A stretch of DNA of 64,000 nucleotides from Devosia crocina. GTDB lineage: Bacteria; Pseudomonadota; Alphaproteobacteria; Rhizobiales; Devosiaceae. Under the pieces are notes generated by a model. It was not told the origin of the DNA, searched no databases, and saw only the letters and a program-made list of their open reading frames with translations. Of the stretch, positions 51,583 through 62,264 are shown piece by piece (position 1 is the first letter of the stretch; the number at the start of each line of letters is the position of its first letter). Both the position numbers and the translations under genes were made by a program. Where the stretch lies: the NCBI RefSeq assembly GCF_900116545.1, contig NZ_FPCK01000001.1, forward strand, positions 1,612,001 to 1,676,000, written 5' to 3'.

Positions 51583-52629
51583 CTACCCCATCGTCCGCCC
51601 GATCACCCCTAGCCAGTTCTGGAGCGCGATCTTGCGCACCAGGCCCTCCCCAAACCCCTTGTCCAGCAGCGCCTGCAGCAGTTTCGGCACCCCCGTCACA
51701 TCCTTGATCGGCGCCGGCATGTTGGCCCCGTCGAAATCCGATCCCAAGGCCACGCCATCCTCGCCCAGTGCCTCTACCAGCGCTTCGACGTGACGGACCA
51801 TCAGGTCGATCTCCATGTCCGGCTCCATCTTGCCATCCGGCCGCAGGAAGCCGGTGGCGAAGTTGAGGCCGACCACGCCACCGCTCTCGCGAATGGCCGC
51901 CAGTTGCCAATCCAGGAGATTGCGCGTCGAGGGGCAGATGGCGTGAACGTTGGAATGGGTGGCGACGAGCGGCCTGGTGGAAATGGCGGCCACGTCGCGG
52001 AAGCCGGCGGCGTTGAGATGGGAGAGATCGATCATGATCCCCATGCGATCGCAGACGCGCACGAGCTCCTTGCCCGCATCGGTCAGGCCCGGGCCGATAT
52101 CGGGATCGGCGGGGAAGCGAAAGGGCACGCCGGTGCCGAAGGCATTGGCGCGGCTCCAGGTGATGCCGAGCGAGCGGAAGCCGGCGGCATAGAGCACTTC
52201 AAGCGCGTTGAAATCGGTGTCGATCGCCTCGGCGCCCTCATGGTGGAAAATGGCTGCCAGCCGGTCCGCAGCGACGGCGTTGCGCAGTTCCGCCTCCGTG
52301 CGGCAGATCGCCAGAGACCCTGCCTTTTCCAACCGCAGGAGCAAGGCAGCCATGGCATTGGTCGAGCGCTGGGCCTCGGCGATATCGAGCTGAGGCGGCA
52401 ATTCGCCCCGCGACGTTGTGGGGCTCGCCGCGACCGCGCTCAGGCTGGCCTTGAGCGGCGGGGGAAACATGGCGAAAAAGCCGCCGACCATGGCTGCGGA
52501 CCGGGCGCGCGGCAGATCGATATGGGCTTCGGGCATGCCGTTGGTGAAGAGCTCGATCTTGTCCGGGCGCGGATCATCGATGAGCTTGAGCAGCGTGTCG
52601 TTGTGGCCGTCGAAAAAGGGAATGGTCAT
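51583..52629 (-). CDS. Membrane-dipeptidase-like peptidase M19 (348 aa)
   Basis: M19 zinc-binding elements: FFDGHNDTLL (His, Asp), FHHEGAEAI (bridging Glu), THSNVHAI (His), and GSDFDG near the C-terminus. It hydrolyses dipeptides. ATG 52629 begins the conserved N-terminus; the upstream frame is a shadow. It lies between topA and rnr together with the sialidase-like gene. Confidence 0.9.
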   Translation of the reverse strand: MTIPFFDGHNDTLLKLIDDPRPDKIELFTNGMPEAHIDLPRARSAAMVGGFFAMFPPPLKASLSAVAASPTTSRGELPPQLDIAEAQRSTNAMAALLLRLEKAGSLAICRTEAELRNAVAADRLAAIFHHEGAEAIDTDFNALEVLYAAGFRSLGITWSRANAFGTGVPFRFPADPDIGPGLTDAGKELVRVCDRMGIMIDLSHLNAAGFRDVAAISTRPLVATHSNVHAICPSTRNLLDWQLAAIRESGGVVGLNFATGFLRPDGKMEPDMEIDLMVRHVEALVEALGEDGVALGSDFDGANMPAPIKDVTGVPKLLQALLDKGFGEGLVRKIALQNWLGVIGRTMG

Positions 52630-52717
52630 ATCAGAATCGCAATTTAAGTTGCGATCATCATCGGCCGGAGTGGCGATGGGTGCAAATGGGCGGGCAAGGT
52701 GCGCCCGCCCGATCGCG

Positions 52718-53893
52718 TCAGTCTTCGGCAGGACGCACCAACGAGGAGAGGGGCACACGCGTCAGCTGCGCATCTTCCTTGTTGGTTGCGTAGGCGGCAT
52801 AAAGGTGGTCATTCCACACCACGCTCTTGGGATAGGAATAGCCGGGGCGCTTGTATTTGCCTTCGAAGCGTAGCGGCTGCATGTCCTCTGTCGTGCGCAG
52901 CACATAGCCGTAGTCGAACATATAGCCATCGTCGCTGAGCATGACGGCGAGCGGGAAGCGGGCGCGGTTGGCGTGGGGATTGCCCACGATATAGACGCGG
53001 CCGTCGGGCAGGTTTCCGGCGCTCTGCTTGGTGCGGGCATCGGGCATATTGGTCATGACCGGCTTGCTCCAGGTTTCGCCTTCATCGGTGCTGACCGAGG
53101 CGAGACGGAAGAAGCTGCTGCCCTGATCGCGGAAGATGGTGACGGCCGCGCCGTCCTGGCGCAGAAACCAGCTCGGCTCGAGTTCGCGGCTGATATCGGC
53201 GCTGGCGCTGGACAGGTTTTCCATCTCGCCCCGGACCCAACCGCTGACGCCCAAGGGATCGTCGGTGTAGATGGGCGCGGCGATGAGGCCGGGCTGGAAA
53301 TGGGCCGAATTGATGATGCGGCCGCTCGGCAGAGCGCGCGGGTCCTGCTCGAAAATGGCGTCAAGCGGCTCACCATCGGCCATGGTGACGCGTTGCGGCT
53401 CGCTCCAGGTTTCGCCGTCTTCGCTCGTGACATATTGAACATAGCCGCCGCGGACTTCGAGATCTGCAGGCCATGTATTGAGATAGGCGACCAGGGTCTC
53501 GCCGTCGGTCCACCAGCCGCCCGAGCTGATATAGCCGTTCTCCTGTGGCTCGGTGAGCGCCTGAGGCTCGGACCAGGTTTCGCCATCCGTGCTCGAACTA
53601 TAGAGGACGACGGTCTCGGGGGCGTCCTCGTCCTTATCCGAACTCTGCCACTGGGCGTAGAGCTTGTCCTTGAACGGCAGCAGCACGACGCCGTGGTTGA
53701 ACTGACGGGCTCCGGCTTCCGGCGCAAAGATGGTGATGGTCTCGATGCCTTCGGGAACGGGAAGGCCGAGTGCATCGGTGTCGGCAAAGTCGATGACCTC
53801 ACCGCCCAGTTCAAACGGAAAATCCTGCGCCATGGACGCAGCCGCAGGCAGGATCAACAGGGCTGTCGCCAGCCCGATCAAAGCAGATCGCAT
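52718..53893 (-). CDS. Exported sialidase-like BNR/Asp-box protein (391 aa)
   Basis: A signal peptide covers 1-22. At least three Asp-box motifs are visible: SSTDGETWSEP (about 98), SEDGETWSEP (about 155) and STDEGETWSKP (about 267), typical of six-bladed beta-propeller sialidases. The catalytic Arg triad was not traced with confidence, so the substrate is uncertain. It would act in the periplasm or outside. The gene lies 88 bp upstream of the dipeptidase start. Confidence 0.75.
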   Translation of the reverse strand: MRSALIGLATALLILPAAASMAQDFPFELGGEVIDFADTDALGLPVPEGIETITIFAPEAGARQFNHGVVLLPFKDKLYAQWQSSDKDEDAPETVVLYSSSTDGETWSEPQALTEPQENGYISSGGWWTDGETLVAYLNTWPADLEVRGGYVQYVTSEDGETWSEPQRVTMADGEPLDAIFEQDPRALPSGRIINSAHFQPGLIAAPIYTDDPLGVSGWVRGEMENLSSASADISRELEPSWFLRQDGAAVTIFRDQGSSFFRLASVSTDEGETWSKPVMTNMPDARTKQSAGNLPDGRVYIVGNPHANRARFPLAVMLSDDGYMFDYGYVLRTTEDMQPLRFEGKYKRPGYSYPKSVVWNDHLYAAYATNKEDAQLTRVPLSSLVRPAED

Positions 53894-54084
53894 AGATGTC
53901 TCCTCAATAGATGACTACGCCAAGTGCCTCCCCAAGGCGTAGTCGGCGGCAAACATGACCCAATACAGCAAGCGATTCAACCACTGATACAATCAGATGT
54001 GGGATATCTCCGAGGCTTATGCTGGAACGATCGTGCCGCTCCGGATTTGGCAAAGCGGCGGCGATCACCTACATATCTGTCAAG

Positions 54085-56367
54085 ATGACAACGAAAAAAA
54101 CCAAACCGAAAAACACCTCAGGACCCAAGCGCAGTGTGCAACCGCGCGCCGGTGAATTGCCGACGCGCGAGCAGTTGCTCGAGGCGCTGGCTCAGGATGC
54201 CGAAATCAAGGGCAAGCGTGATCTTGCCAAGGTCTTCGGCATCCGCGGCGACATGCGGCGGCCATTCAAGGCAATGCTTGCCGAGCTTGAGGGCGAGGGC
54301 GTGATCACGCGCACGCGCAAGGCGTTGCGGCGCACGGCTGCCCTGCCCCCTGTGACCGTGCTCGATATCCCGGGCGATGCCGACCCGGATGCACTACATG
54401 CGTTTCCTGCGCAGTGGAATGCAGAGGAAGGCGAAAAGCCCCGGGTCGAGGTGCTGGTCGGCAGCCATGCCCGTGTAGTGCCTGCGCCAGGCGACCGAAT
54501 TCTGGCGCGGATCGATGCCGGTGACGGTCCCGTGCCCTTCTATACGGCCAAGCCAATGAAGGTGCTCGACAAGCCGCGGCGGGCGCAGATCGGTATCGTG
54601 CGCATGGACAACGAAGGTGCGCGCCTGATCCCTGTGGATCGCAAGCAGAAGGAAATGCGCATTCCTCTGGGCGATCTCGGCGACTCCAAGGATGGCGATC
54701 TCGTCGAGGTGGAGGTCAAGCTTTCAGGCCGGCTGATGATTCCGCGCGCCCGGGTGACAAATGTCATCGGCAATCCCGCCTCTGAAGGCGCGGTGTCGAT
54801 GATCGCGATCCACAATCTTGAAATTCCCTATGTGTTTCCCACGAGTGTCATCCGCGAGGCTGAAGAGGCCAAGGAAGCTACGCTTAGGGGACGCGAGGAT
54901 TGGCGAGACCTGCCGCTGATCACCATCGACCCCGCCGACGCCAAGGACCATGACGACGCGGTTTATGCGGCGCCGGACGACGACCCGAAGAACGCGGGCG
55001 GACATGTGGTGACAGTGGCGATTGCCGATGTGGCCGCTTATGTGCGGCCAGGCACGGCGCTCGACCGGGAGGCGTATCTGCGGGGCAATTCGGTCTACTT
55101 CCCTGACCGTGTCGTACCCATGCTGCCCGAGCGAATCTCCAACGAGCTTTGTTCGCTCAAGGAAGGCGAAGCGCGCGCAGCGCTGGCGGTGCGCATGGTG
55201 CTCAATGCCGATGGGCACAAGATCAGCCACTCGTTCCACCGCATCCTGATGCGTTCGGCGGCCAAGCTCAGCTATCAACAGGCGCAAGCCGCCATCGATG
55301 GCAATGCCGACGACAAGACCGGCCCGCTGCTCGAGCCGATCCTGCGGCCGCTCTGGGCGGCCTATGACGCTATGTCCACCGCGCGCGACCGGCGCGGACC
55401 GCTCGATCTCGACCTGCCCGAGCGCAAGATCATTCTCGACGACAAGGGCATGGTGGCCGATATCCGCGTGCCCGAACGCCTCGAGGCCCACCGCCTCATT
55501 GAAGAAATGATGATCGCGGCGAATGTCGCCGCTGCCGAAACGCTCGAACAGAAGCGGAGCGAGCTGCTCTATCGCGTGCATGACGAGCCGAGTTCGGAAA
55601 AGCTGCAATCGCTGCGCGATTTCCTCGGCAGTCTCGACATTTCGGTGAAGAAGTCTGACAGCGTTCGCGCTTCCGACTTCAACGGCATTCTCAACCAGGC
55701 GCGCAAGGCCGGCAATGTCGAGCAGGTTAGCGAGATGGTGCTGCGTAGCCAGGCGCAGGCCGAGTATTCGGCCGAGAACTATGGCCATTTCGGGCTCAAC
55801 CTCGACCGCTATGCCCATTTCACCTCCCCGATCCGCCGCTATGCCGACCTGATCGTGCACCGCGCGCTGGTTCGGGCGCTGGGTTTTGGCGAAGATGGGC
55901 TTTCGGACCAGGAAGCGAGCAAGCTGCCGGGGATCGCGCAACATATTTCGGCAACCGAGCGTCGGGCGATGCTGGCGGAGCGCGAGACCTCCGACCGGCT
56001 TCTGGCGCAATTTCTGGCGCAACGGATCGGCGCGCGCTTCGAGGGCCGCGTTTCCGGCGTAACCCGCTCGGGACTTTTTATCCGGCTTCTCGAAACAGGG
56101 GCGGATGGGTTTATCCCTGCCTCGACCCTTGGGCAGGATTACTATCGCCATGTCGAGGAGCGGCAGGCCATGGTGGGCGAGCGGACGGGGGAAACATTCA
56201 CGCTGGGGGATCGGGTTAGCGTACGTTTAGTTGAGGCCGCACCGGTTGCCGGTGCGTTACGCTTCGAGCTCCTGTCGGAAGGGACCCGCGGCAATCCGCC
56301 ATCTGGTCGCCGGCCCCGCAGGGGCCCATCTAAGAGCTACGGTCCCAAGGGCCGAAAGAAGAGGTAA
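54085..56367 (+). CDS. rnr: Ribonuclease R (760 aa)
   Basis: Winged-helix N-terminus (LAKVFGIRGDMRRPFKAML), cold-shock domains, the RNB catalytic domain with ITIDPADAKDHDDAV (catalytic Asp cluster), and a C-terminal S1 domain with a basic tail. It degrades structured RNA 3' to 5'. ATG 54085 is chosen, since the longer frame is unlikely. The DUF983 gene follows 4 bp after the stop. Confidence 0.96.
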   Translation: MTTKKTKPKNTSGPKRSVQPRAGELPTREQLLEALAQDAEIKGKRDLAKVFGIRGDMRRPFKAMLAELEGEGVITRTRKALRRTAALPPVTVLDIPGDADPDALHAFPAQWNAEEGEKPRVEVLVGSHARVVPAPGDRILARIDAGDGPVPFYTAKPMKVLDKPRRAQIGIVRMDNEGARLIPVDRKQKEMRIPLGDLGDSKDGDLVEVEVKLSGRLMIPRARVTNVIGNPASEGAVSMIAIHNLEIPYVFPTSVIREAEEAKEATLRGREDWRDLPLITIDPADAKDHDDAVYAAPDDDPKNAGGHVVTVAIADVAAYVRPGTALDREAYLRGNSVYFPDRVVPMLPERISNELCSLKEGEARAALAVRMVLNADGHKISHSFHRILMRSAAKLSYQQAQAAIDGNADDKTGPLLEPILRPLWAAYDAMSTARDRRGPLDLDLPERKIILDDKGMVADIRVPERLEAHRLIEEMMIAANVAAAETLEQKRSELLYRVHDEPSSEKLQSLRDFLGSLDISVKKSDSVRASDFNGILNQARKAGNVEQVSEMVLRSQAQAEYSAENYGHFGLNLDRYAHFTSPIRRYADLIVHRALVRALGFGEDGLSDQEASKLPGIAQHISATERRAMLAERETSDRLLAQFLAQRIGARFEGRVSGVTRSGLFIRLLETGADGFIPASTLGQDYYRHVEERQAMVGERTGETFTLGDRVSVRLVEAAPVAGALRFELLSEGTRGNPPSGRRPRRGPSKSYGPKGRKKR

Positions 56368-56371
56368 TCGG

Positions 56372-56761
56372 ATGGACAAGACCCGGGTTCTCGAAGAGCG
56401 CAGCGTCGGCCAGGCCATGTGGCGGGGCGCGCTTTGCCGCTGTCCGCACTGCGGCCAAGGCAAGATCTTTCGTGCCTACCTCAAGGTTGCGGATCAGTGC
56501 GACGTATGCGGTGAAGAGTTTTCCCATCACCGTGCCGACGACTTCCCGCCCTATATCGCCATCATGATCGTCGGCCACCTGCTGGTGGGGGTGATGATGC
56601 ATATGGACATGGTGTGGCACGTCAATCCCATGACCTATCTCCTGAGCATGATTCCGCTTGCGATCATTCTGCCGCTGATGATGCTGCCGTCGATCAAGGG
56701 CGCGATCGTGGGGCTGCAATGGGCGACCCGGATGTATGGGTTTGGCGGGCAGAAGGACTGA
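56372..56761 (+). CDS. DUF983 membrane protein (129 aa)
   Basis: An N-terminal zinc-like CPHCGQGKIFRAYLKVADQCDVCG (two CxxC pairs, about 25-47) and two transmembrane helices (about 62-85 and 90-112). This matches DUF983, commonly next to rnr in Rhizobiales. Function is unknown. It starts 4 bp after the rnr stop. Confidence 0.9.
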   Translation: MDKTRVLEERSVGQAMWRGALCRCPHCGQGKIFRAYLKVADQCDVCGEEFSHHRADDFPPYIAIMIVGHLLVGVMMHMDMVWHVNPMTYLLSMIPLAIILPLMMLPSIKGAIVGLQWATRMYGFGGQKD

Positions 56762-56870
56762 GGCAAGCCCGGATCGGTCCCGCCGAGTGATCGCCGGCTT
56801 GAGCACGAGGACTGCTCAAGCCAAGGCGAATAGCCTGCGTCGATCCACGCATCGCGTGCCTATGAAGCAG

Positions 56871-57278
56871 CTAGCTCCCCTGGGCGGCCTTGACCATCTC
56901 CTTCGGGCGAAACCGTAGCGCTGACCACTCTTCGTCCAGCGCCACATTGCGCACTGGTCTTAGCCCTCCGGCTTCCAGAACGTCCCAACCCCGATCTCGC
57001 GTCAGCCCTGCGGCCTTGCCCGCCTCGCCTTTCCGATAAGCCACCCACAGCAAGCCATCGGGCGGCAGTTCCTTGAGAATGCGAGGCACCATGGTTTCCA
57101 CCTCTGCAGGGTTCGCGAAGCAGGCCAATGCACCATCGTAATAGGAATCGCCACTTACGGGCTCGACCTCGGCGCCGGCGGTGATTTCCTCGGCGACATG
57201 CTGGGGCACGTTGATCAGCCAGAGCCTGGTTCCGGCGCGGATCTGCAATCGGTGCAGCAATTCTGTCGGTGTGGTCAT
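56871..57278 (-). CDS. DUF3052-like protein (135 aa)
   Basis: [22 protein letters not shown] and the segment [51 protein letters not shown] follow the DUF3052 plan, including the C-terminal DE.WS.L.F. I used ATG 57278, since the longer frame has an unlikely N-terminus. It is divergent from rpmG. Function is unknown. Confidence 0.7.
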   Translation of the reverse strand: MTTPTELLHRLQIRAGTRLWLINVPQHVAEEITAGAEVEPVSGDSYYDGALACFANPAEVETMVPRILKELPPDGLLWVAYRKGEAGKAAGLTRDRGWDVLEAGGLRPVRNVALDEEWSALRFRPKEMVKAAQGS

Positions 57279-57396
57279 GCGAGTGTCTCCATGCACCTCT
57301 ATTGTCTTGACAACTTCCGGCAAATCCGTAGGTTGCGCCCAAATTCCGGCGCTGCCTCGGCTCGCGGCGCCTTTTCGTTTTGTGAAGGACCGCGAA

Positions 57397-57564
57397 ATGG
57401 CAAAAGCCGCCACCATCAAGATCAAGCTCGTGTCGACCGCCGATACCGGCTATTTCTACGTGACCAAGAAGAATGCTCGTACCCAGACTGAAAAGCTGGC
57501 GTTCAAGAAGTACGATCCGGTCGCTCGCAAGCACGTTGAATTCAAGGAAGCCAAGATCAAGTAA
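57397..57564 (+). CDS. rpmG: 50S ribosomal protein L33 (55 aa)
   Basis: Sequence and length are typical of L33: [23 protein letters not shown]...[17 protein letters not shown]. It lacks the zinc-binding cysteines (C- form). A good ribosome-binding site (AAGGA) is upstream and a strong terminator lies 23 bp after the stop. Confidence 0.97.
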   Translation: MAKAATIKIKLVSTADTGYFYVTKKNARTQTEKLAFKKYDPVARKHVEFKEAKIK

Positions 57565-57587
57565 ATCTTGGATTTTTCACTGATCTG

Positions 57588-57617
57588 AAAAGCCCCGCAA
57601 GCGATTGCGGGGCTTTT
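57588..57617 (+). terminator. Rho-independent terminator of rpmG
   Basis: AAAAGCCCCGCAA and TTGCGGGGCTTTT pair perfectly around a GCGA tetraloop, with the T-run in the stem's 3' arm. It is a canonical intrinsic terminator, also usable from the opposite side. Confidence 0.9.
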
Positions 57618-57700
57618 CTTTGCGCGGGATGACACGGCGCCGGGTGCTTGATCGGCCGGGCGCGCTGTGAAACAGATCGGGTCTGATCAGGAGAGTACCC

Positions 57701-59200
57701 ATGTCCTTTGCCAAACTCGATGCCCTTGGCCGCAAGCTCGAAGCGCTGGAACATGCGCTTTCGATTCTGGGAGCCGACGAGGCCACGCATATGGCGGTGG
57801 GTGGCGGGGAAAAGCGCGCCGAAGCCATGGCGAACCTGGCCGGCATGTTCCACGCCCAGGCCACCGCGCCCGAAATCGGCGACTGGATCGCGGCGGCACG
57901 GAACGAGACGCTGAGCGCCGATCAGGGGCTCGCGATCGACGAGTTCGAGCGCAACTATATCAATGCGACATGCCTGCCGACCGAATTCGTCGAGCGCCGC
58001 ACGGCCGCCACCATGCGCTCGGAACAGCTCTGGCGCGAACTACGGGCCAAAGGGGACTGGGACAGCTTTCTGCCCGCGCTCGAAGGTGTGGTGGCGCTGG
58101 TGCGCGAAGAGGCGGCGCTGCGCGCGGAGGCTACCGGCCTTGCCCCTTATGACGCGCTGATGGATCAATATGATCCAGGCAACCGGGTGGCGGAAATTGA
58201 CCCCGTTTTCGCCGATCTCAAGAGCTTCCTCCGCGACTTCGTGCCCGAGGCACTTGCGGTGCAGGAGGAGCGGCTCGCCAAACGGCCGCGCAAGCCGCTC
58301 AACGCCCCCTACCCGATCGAGAAGCAGCGCGAGCTGGGGCTTGCCGCCATGCGGGCGGTGGGCTTTGATTTCACCCATGGCTCGCTTGCGGTGTCACACC
58401 ATCCCTTCTGCGGCGGCGTGCCAACCGATGTGCGCATGACGACGCGCTACCGCACGGATGAATTTTTGTCTTCGCTCATGGGCGTGCTGCATGAAACGGG
58501 ACACGCCCTTTATGAGCAGGGCCTGCCCAAGGACTGGTCGCATTGGCCGCTGGGCAAGGCGCGGGGCATGGGCATTCACGAGAGCCAGAGCCTCTTTGTG
58601 GAGATGCAGCTTTCACGCAGCCCAGAATTCTGGGAGCATATGCTGCCGCTCGTTACCCAGTATCTGGGCGAAGACGCGATTCCGGGCTGGGAGATCGCCG
58701 ACATTCTCAATGAGGTGAATCATGTCGAGCGCGGCTATATCCGCGTCGATGCCGACGAGGTGACATATCCGCTCCACATTATCCTGCGCTATGAGCTCGA
58801 ACAGGACCTGGTGGCGGGCAAGCTCGAGGCCAGCCAGATCCCGGAAGCCTGGGACGCCAAGATGACGGAATATCTTGGCATTTCCACCATCAACGACCCC
58901 AAGGACGGGCCGATGCAGGACGTGCATTGGCCAGGTGGCGCTTTTGGTTATTTCCCCAGCTATACGCTAGGGGCGATGATCGCGGCGCAGCAATGGGTGG
59001 CGATGGAGAAGACGATTCCCGATGCGCGGGCACAGATGGCGAAGGGCGAGTTCGGGGCCATCAATGGGTGGCGTGCCGACAATATCTGGAGCCAGGGATC
59101 GCGCTATTCGACGCCCGAGCTGATCACGCGGGCTACCGGCGAGCCGCTGAATGCCGATTATTTCAAGGCGCATCTGAAGCGCCGCTACGGCCGGGTTTGA
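57701..59200 (+). CDS. Carboxypeptidase M32 (Taq type) (499 aa)
   Basis: The zinc motif HETGH (about residues 265-269, in LHETGHALYEQG) and the downstream HESQSLFVE give the third ligand Glu. The rest is helical as in thermostable carboxypeptidase Taq. It removes C-terminal amino acids from peptides in the cytoplasm. Confidence 0.93.
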   Translation: MSFAKLDALGRKLEALEHALSILGADEATHMAVGGGEKRAEAMANLAGMFHAQATAPEIGDWIAAARNETLSADQGLAIDEFERNYINATCLPTEFVERRTAATMRSEQLWRELRAKGDWDSFLPALEGVVALVREEAALRAEATGLAPYDALMDQYDPGNRVAEIDPVFADLKSFLRDFVPEALAVQEERLAKRPRKPLNAPYPIEKQRELGLAAMRAVGFDFTHGSLAVSHHPFCGGVPTDVRMTTRYRTDEFLSSLMGVLHETGHALYEQGLPKDWSHWPLGKARGMGIHESQSLFVEMQLSRSPEFWEHMLPLVTQYLGEDAIPGWEIADILNEVNHVERGYIRVDADEVTYPLHIILRYELEQDLVAGKLEASQIPEAWDAKMTEYLGISTINDPKDGPMQDVHWPGGAFGYFPSYTLGAMIAAQQWVAMEKTIPDARAQMAKGEFGAINGWRADNIWSQGSRYSTPELITRATGEPLNADYFKAHLKRRYGRV

Positions 59201-59246
59201 CCCCAACATGGGCCACCGCTGCAGATGCAGCGATGGCCCGCTTTTT

Positions 59247-61061
59247 CTAGTGATTATCGCGCGGCAGGCCTTCGCTCTGGGCGATGCGCTGATACTTTTC
59301 GGCCGGCTTGAGAATGGCGCCGTCGCCCAGCTGCCCGACAAGACCACGCTGGATTTCCTGCCAGGGAGTCTGGTGCTTGGGGAACTTGTAGCCGCCATCG
59401 GCTTCAAGCGCGGCGCGGCGGGTGGCGATCTCTTCGGCTGAAATCAGGATATCGGCCTCGCCCTTGTTGAGGTCGATGCGCACGCGATCGCCGGTCTTGA
59501 GGATGGCGAGATTGCCGCCGGCAGCCGCTTCGGGCGAAGCGTTGAGGATCGAGGGTGAGCCCGACGTGCCCGACTGACGGCCATCGCCGATGCAGGCGAG
59601 CGAGTGCACGCCCTTCTTGATCAGATAAGCCGGGGGCCGCATGTTGACGACTTCGGCCGCACCGGGATAGCCGATGGGACCGGCGCCGCGCATGAAGAGC
59701 AGCGTGTGTTCGTCGATCTCGAGCGAGGGATCGTCGATGCGGTGGTGGTAGTCTTCCGGACCATCGAAAACCACTGCCTTGCCTTCGAACATGCCCGGAT
59801 GGGCCGGGTCCGATAGGTAGCGCTCGCGGAACTCGGGCGAGATCACCGATGTCTTCATGATGGCGTTGTCGAAAAGATTGCCGCGCAGGACAAGGAAGCC
59901 GGCTTCGCTCTTGAGAGGATTGTCGAAGTGGCGGATGACCTTGTCGTCCTCAATCCGGGCGTCGCGGCAGTTTTCGCCGATGGTCTTGCCGTTGACGGTC
60001 GGAGCGTTCTCGTGAATGAGGCCCTGCGCCATCAGCTCGTTGACGACGGCGGGGACGCCACCGGCGTGATAGTAGTCTTCGCCCAGATATTCGCCGGCCG
60101 GCTGCAGGTTGACGAGCAGCGGGACCTTGTGGCCGTGCTGCTGCCACTCGTCGATGCTGAGCTCGACCCCGATATGCTTGGCAATGGCATTGATGTGGAT
60201 CGGCGCATTGGTGGAGCCGCCGATGGCCGAATTGACGACGATGGCGTTGAGGAAGTTTTCCTTGGTCAGGATGTCGGAGGGCTTGAGGTCCTCATGCACC
60301 AGTTCCACGGCGCGCTTGCCGGTGCGATAGGCCATTTCCTGACGGTCGCGATAGGGCGCGGGAATGGCGGCGGATCCGGGCAGCTGCATGCCGAGAGCCT
60401 CGGCCAGCGAGTTCATCGTGGTCGCCGTGCCCATGGTGTTGCAATAGCCGGTCGACGGGGCGGACGAGGCCACGAGCTCGATGAACTTGGGGTAGTCGAT
60501 TTCGCCGGCGGCGAGCATCTGACGGGCTTTCCAGACGATGGTGCCCGATCCGGTGCGCTCGCCCTTGTGCCAGCCGTTGAGCATGGGACCGACGGAAAGC
60601 GCAATGGCGGGAATGTTCACCGTTGCCGCGCCCATGAGCATGGCGGGCGTAGTCTTGTCGCAGCCGATGGTCAGCACCACGCCATCGAGCGGGTAGCCAT
60701 AAAGCACCTCGACAAGACCGAGATAGGCAAGGTTGCGGTCAAGGCCGGCAGTGGGACGCTTGCCGGTTTCCTGAATAGGATGGACCGGAAACTCGATGGC
60801 GATGCCGCCTGCTTCGCGGATACCCTCACGCACGCGCTCTGCAAGAACCATGTGGTGGCGGTTACAGGGGCTGAGGTCGGAACCGGTCTGCGCGATGCCG
60901 ATGATCGGCTTGCCCGACTGCAGCTCTTCCCGCGACACACCGAAATTCATGTAACGCTCAAGATAGAGCGCGGTCATGTCGGGGTTGTCGGGATTGTCGA
61001 ACCAGGCACGCGAGCGCAGTTTGCGCGGAGCACCGGCGCAATTGTCAGTCGTCATCGTCAA
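59247..61061 (-). CDS. IlvD/Edd-family sugar-acid dehydratase (604 aa)
   Basis: Cysteines in [16 protein letters not shown] and YCNTMGTA match the Fe-S ligands of L-arabinonate/D-xylonate-type dehydratases, and [10 protein letters not shown] contains the conserved catalytic Ser. It converts a sugar acid to its 2-keto-3-deoxy form. Next to KDGal kinase and KDPGal aldolase, galactonate or arabinonate is the likely substrate. ATG 61061 or the Met two codons on may be the start. It is divergent from the kinase operon. Confidence 0.88.
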   Translation of the reverse strand: MTMTTDNCAGAPRKLRSRAWFDNPDNPDMTALYLERYMNFGVSREELQSGKPIIGIAQTGSDLSPCNRHHMVLAERVREGIREAGGIAIEFPVHPIQETGKRPTAGLDRNLAYLGLVEVLYGYPLDGVVLTIGCDKTTPAMLMGAATVNIPAIALSVGPMLNGWHKGERTGSGTIVWKARQMLAAGEIDYPKFIELVASSAPSTGYCNTMGTATTMNSLAEALGMQLPGSAAIPAPYRDRQEMAYRTGKRAVELVHEDLKPSDILTKENFLNAIVVNSAIGGSTNAPIHINAIAKHIGVELSIDEWQQHGHKVPLLVNLQPAGEYLGEDYYHAGGVPAVVNELMAQGLIHENAPTVNGKTIGENCRDARIEDDKVIRHFDNPLKSEAGFLVLRGNLFDNAIMKTSVISPEFRERYLSDPAHPGMFEGKAVVFDGPEDYHHRIDDPSLEIDEHTLLFMRGAGPIGYPGAAEVVNMRPPAYLIKKGVHSLACIGDGRQSGTSGSPSILNASPEAAAGGNLAILKTGDRVRIDLNKGEADILISAEEIATRRAALEADGGYKFPKHQTPWQEIQRGLVGQLGDGAILKPAEKYQRIAQSEGLPRDNH

Positions 61062-61155
61062 ATTCCTTTTCCGTCCGCATGAATGCGGCGCGTGGGGCCT
61101 CGGGTTTGTGCCGTCGTGAACGGCGATCGCCGCACGGGGCGGCCGACCTCGGAAA

Positions 61156-61171
61156 AATCATATAATTGATT
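61156..61171. promoter_or_regulatory. Palindrome between divergent dehydratase and kinase operons
   Basis: AATCA-TATAAT-TGATT is a perfect inverted repeat in the 279-bp gap, of a type bound by GntR- or IclR-family sugar-acid regulators. The regulator gene is not in the window. It overlaps an AT-rich stretch suited to a promoter. Confidence 0.5.
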
Positions 61172-61340
61172 TGTCCGCTGTAACAGGGCCTCTTTTGCCG
61201 CCAGGCCGGGAAAATCTTACCAAACGAGGAGAACGCCCATTCGCGCTGCGAGAGCGGGATCGCGGAACGCCCTATCCAGAGCGGACGAAGCCCTTTAGGG
61301 TCGCGCCGCACCTGACGGCATTCGGTGAGGAGACTGAGGT

Positions 61341-62252
61341 TTGAGCGAATCTGTGGCTTGGGTCGCGGTAGATTGGGGAACATCCAATCTACGCGCATGG
61401 ACGATCGATGCGACAGGCAATGTGCTGGGGTCGCGCACTTCGCCCAAGGGTATGGGCAAGCTCACCCGCGAGGACTATCCCGCAGCTTTGGCCGACCTTC
61501 TTACCGACGTGCCGCTCGATGGCCCCACCGATGTCTTGGTTTGCGGCATGGCCGGAGCGCGCCAGGGCTGGCTGGAAGCGCCATATCTCGAAGCGCCCAC
61601 GGATCTGAGCGGCCTCATCCGGGGCGCGGTGCATCCCGATAGCGGCTCGGCGGATCTCAGGGTGTCGATTCTTCCCGGTGTCTGCCAGCGGCAAGGCGGC
61701 GACAATGTGATGCGCGGCGAGGAAACCCAGTTGCTGGGGCTCGCTGCGACGCTGCCGGGTTACCGGGGTCTCGTTTGCATGCCGGGTACGCATTCCAAGT
61801 GGGCGATGCTCGAGGGCACGCGGATCGCACACTTCACCACCGCCATGACCGGCGAGATGTTTGAACTGCTTTCGACCCATTCGGTGTTGCGCCATTCGCT
61901 GGGTGGCGACCTCTCTGGAGAAGTGCGCAACGAGGGGTTCAAGGCTGGAGCGGGCGATGGCCTTTCTCACCCTGCCGATCTCCTGGGCCAACTTTTCCGC
62001 GTTCGCGCGAGTGCGCTGATTTCGGGGCGGGAGCCGGCCTGGTGCGCGGGCTACCTTTCCGGCCTCCTGATCGGAACGGAAATCGCCGCCAATCGCCACC
62101 AGATCGGTAACGATCCGGTTCCGCTTATCGGCTCGCATACGCTGTGCGCACTTTATGCCCAGGTGCTGGAGATGGCGGGCGCTACCGGGCGACCGGTGGA
62201 TGCCACGGCCGTTGTGCTGGCCGGGCTCAAGAGTGCGCGCGAAGCTGCCTGA
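61341..62252 (+). CDS. dgoK: 2-keto-3-deoxygalactonokinase (303 aa)
   Basis: VAVDWGTSNLRAW (about 8-20) is the phosphate-binding N-terminus of the family, and PGTHSKWAML and GSHTLCALYAQVLE are typical. It phosphorylates 2-keto-3-deoxygalactonate. The start is TTG 61341 after GAGGAG. The aldolase gene follows 12 bp later. Confidence 0.92.
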   Translation: MSESVAWVAVDWGTSNLRAWTIDATGNVLGSRTSPKGMGKLTREDYPAALADLLTDVPLDGPTDVLVCGMAGARQGWLEAPYLEAPTDLSGLIRGAVHPDSGSADLRVSILPGVCQRQGGDNVMRGEETQLLGLAATLPGYRGLVCMPGTHSKWAMLEGTRIAHFTTAMTGEMFELLSTHSVLRHSLGGDLSGEVRNEGFKAGAGDGLSHPADLLGQLFRVRASALISGREPAWCAGYLSGLLIGTEIAANRHQIGNDPVPLIGSHTLCALYAQVLEMAGATGRPVDATAVVLAGLKSAREAA

Positions 62253-62264
62253 AGGACATCAATC

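Noticed and set aside
59928..61082. A 384-codon ORF antisense to the dehydratase.
   Set aside because: It is a typical shadow frame in GC-rich coding DNA; the dehydratase signatures on the other strand are unmistakable.
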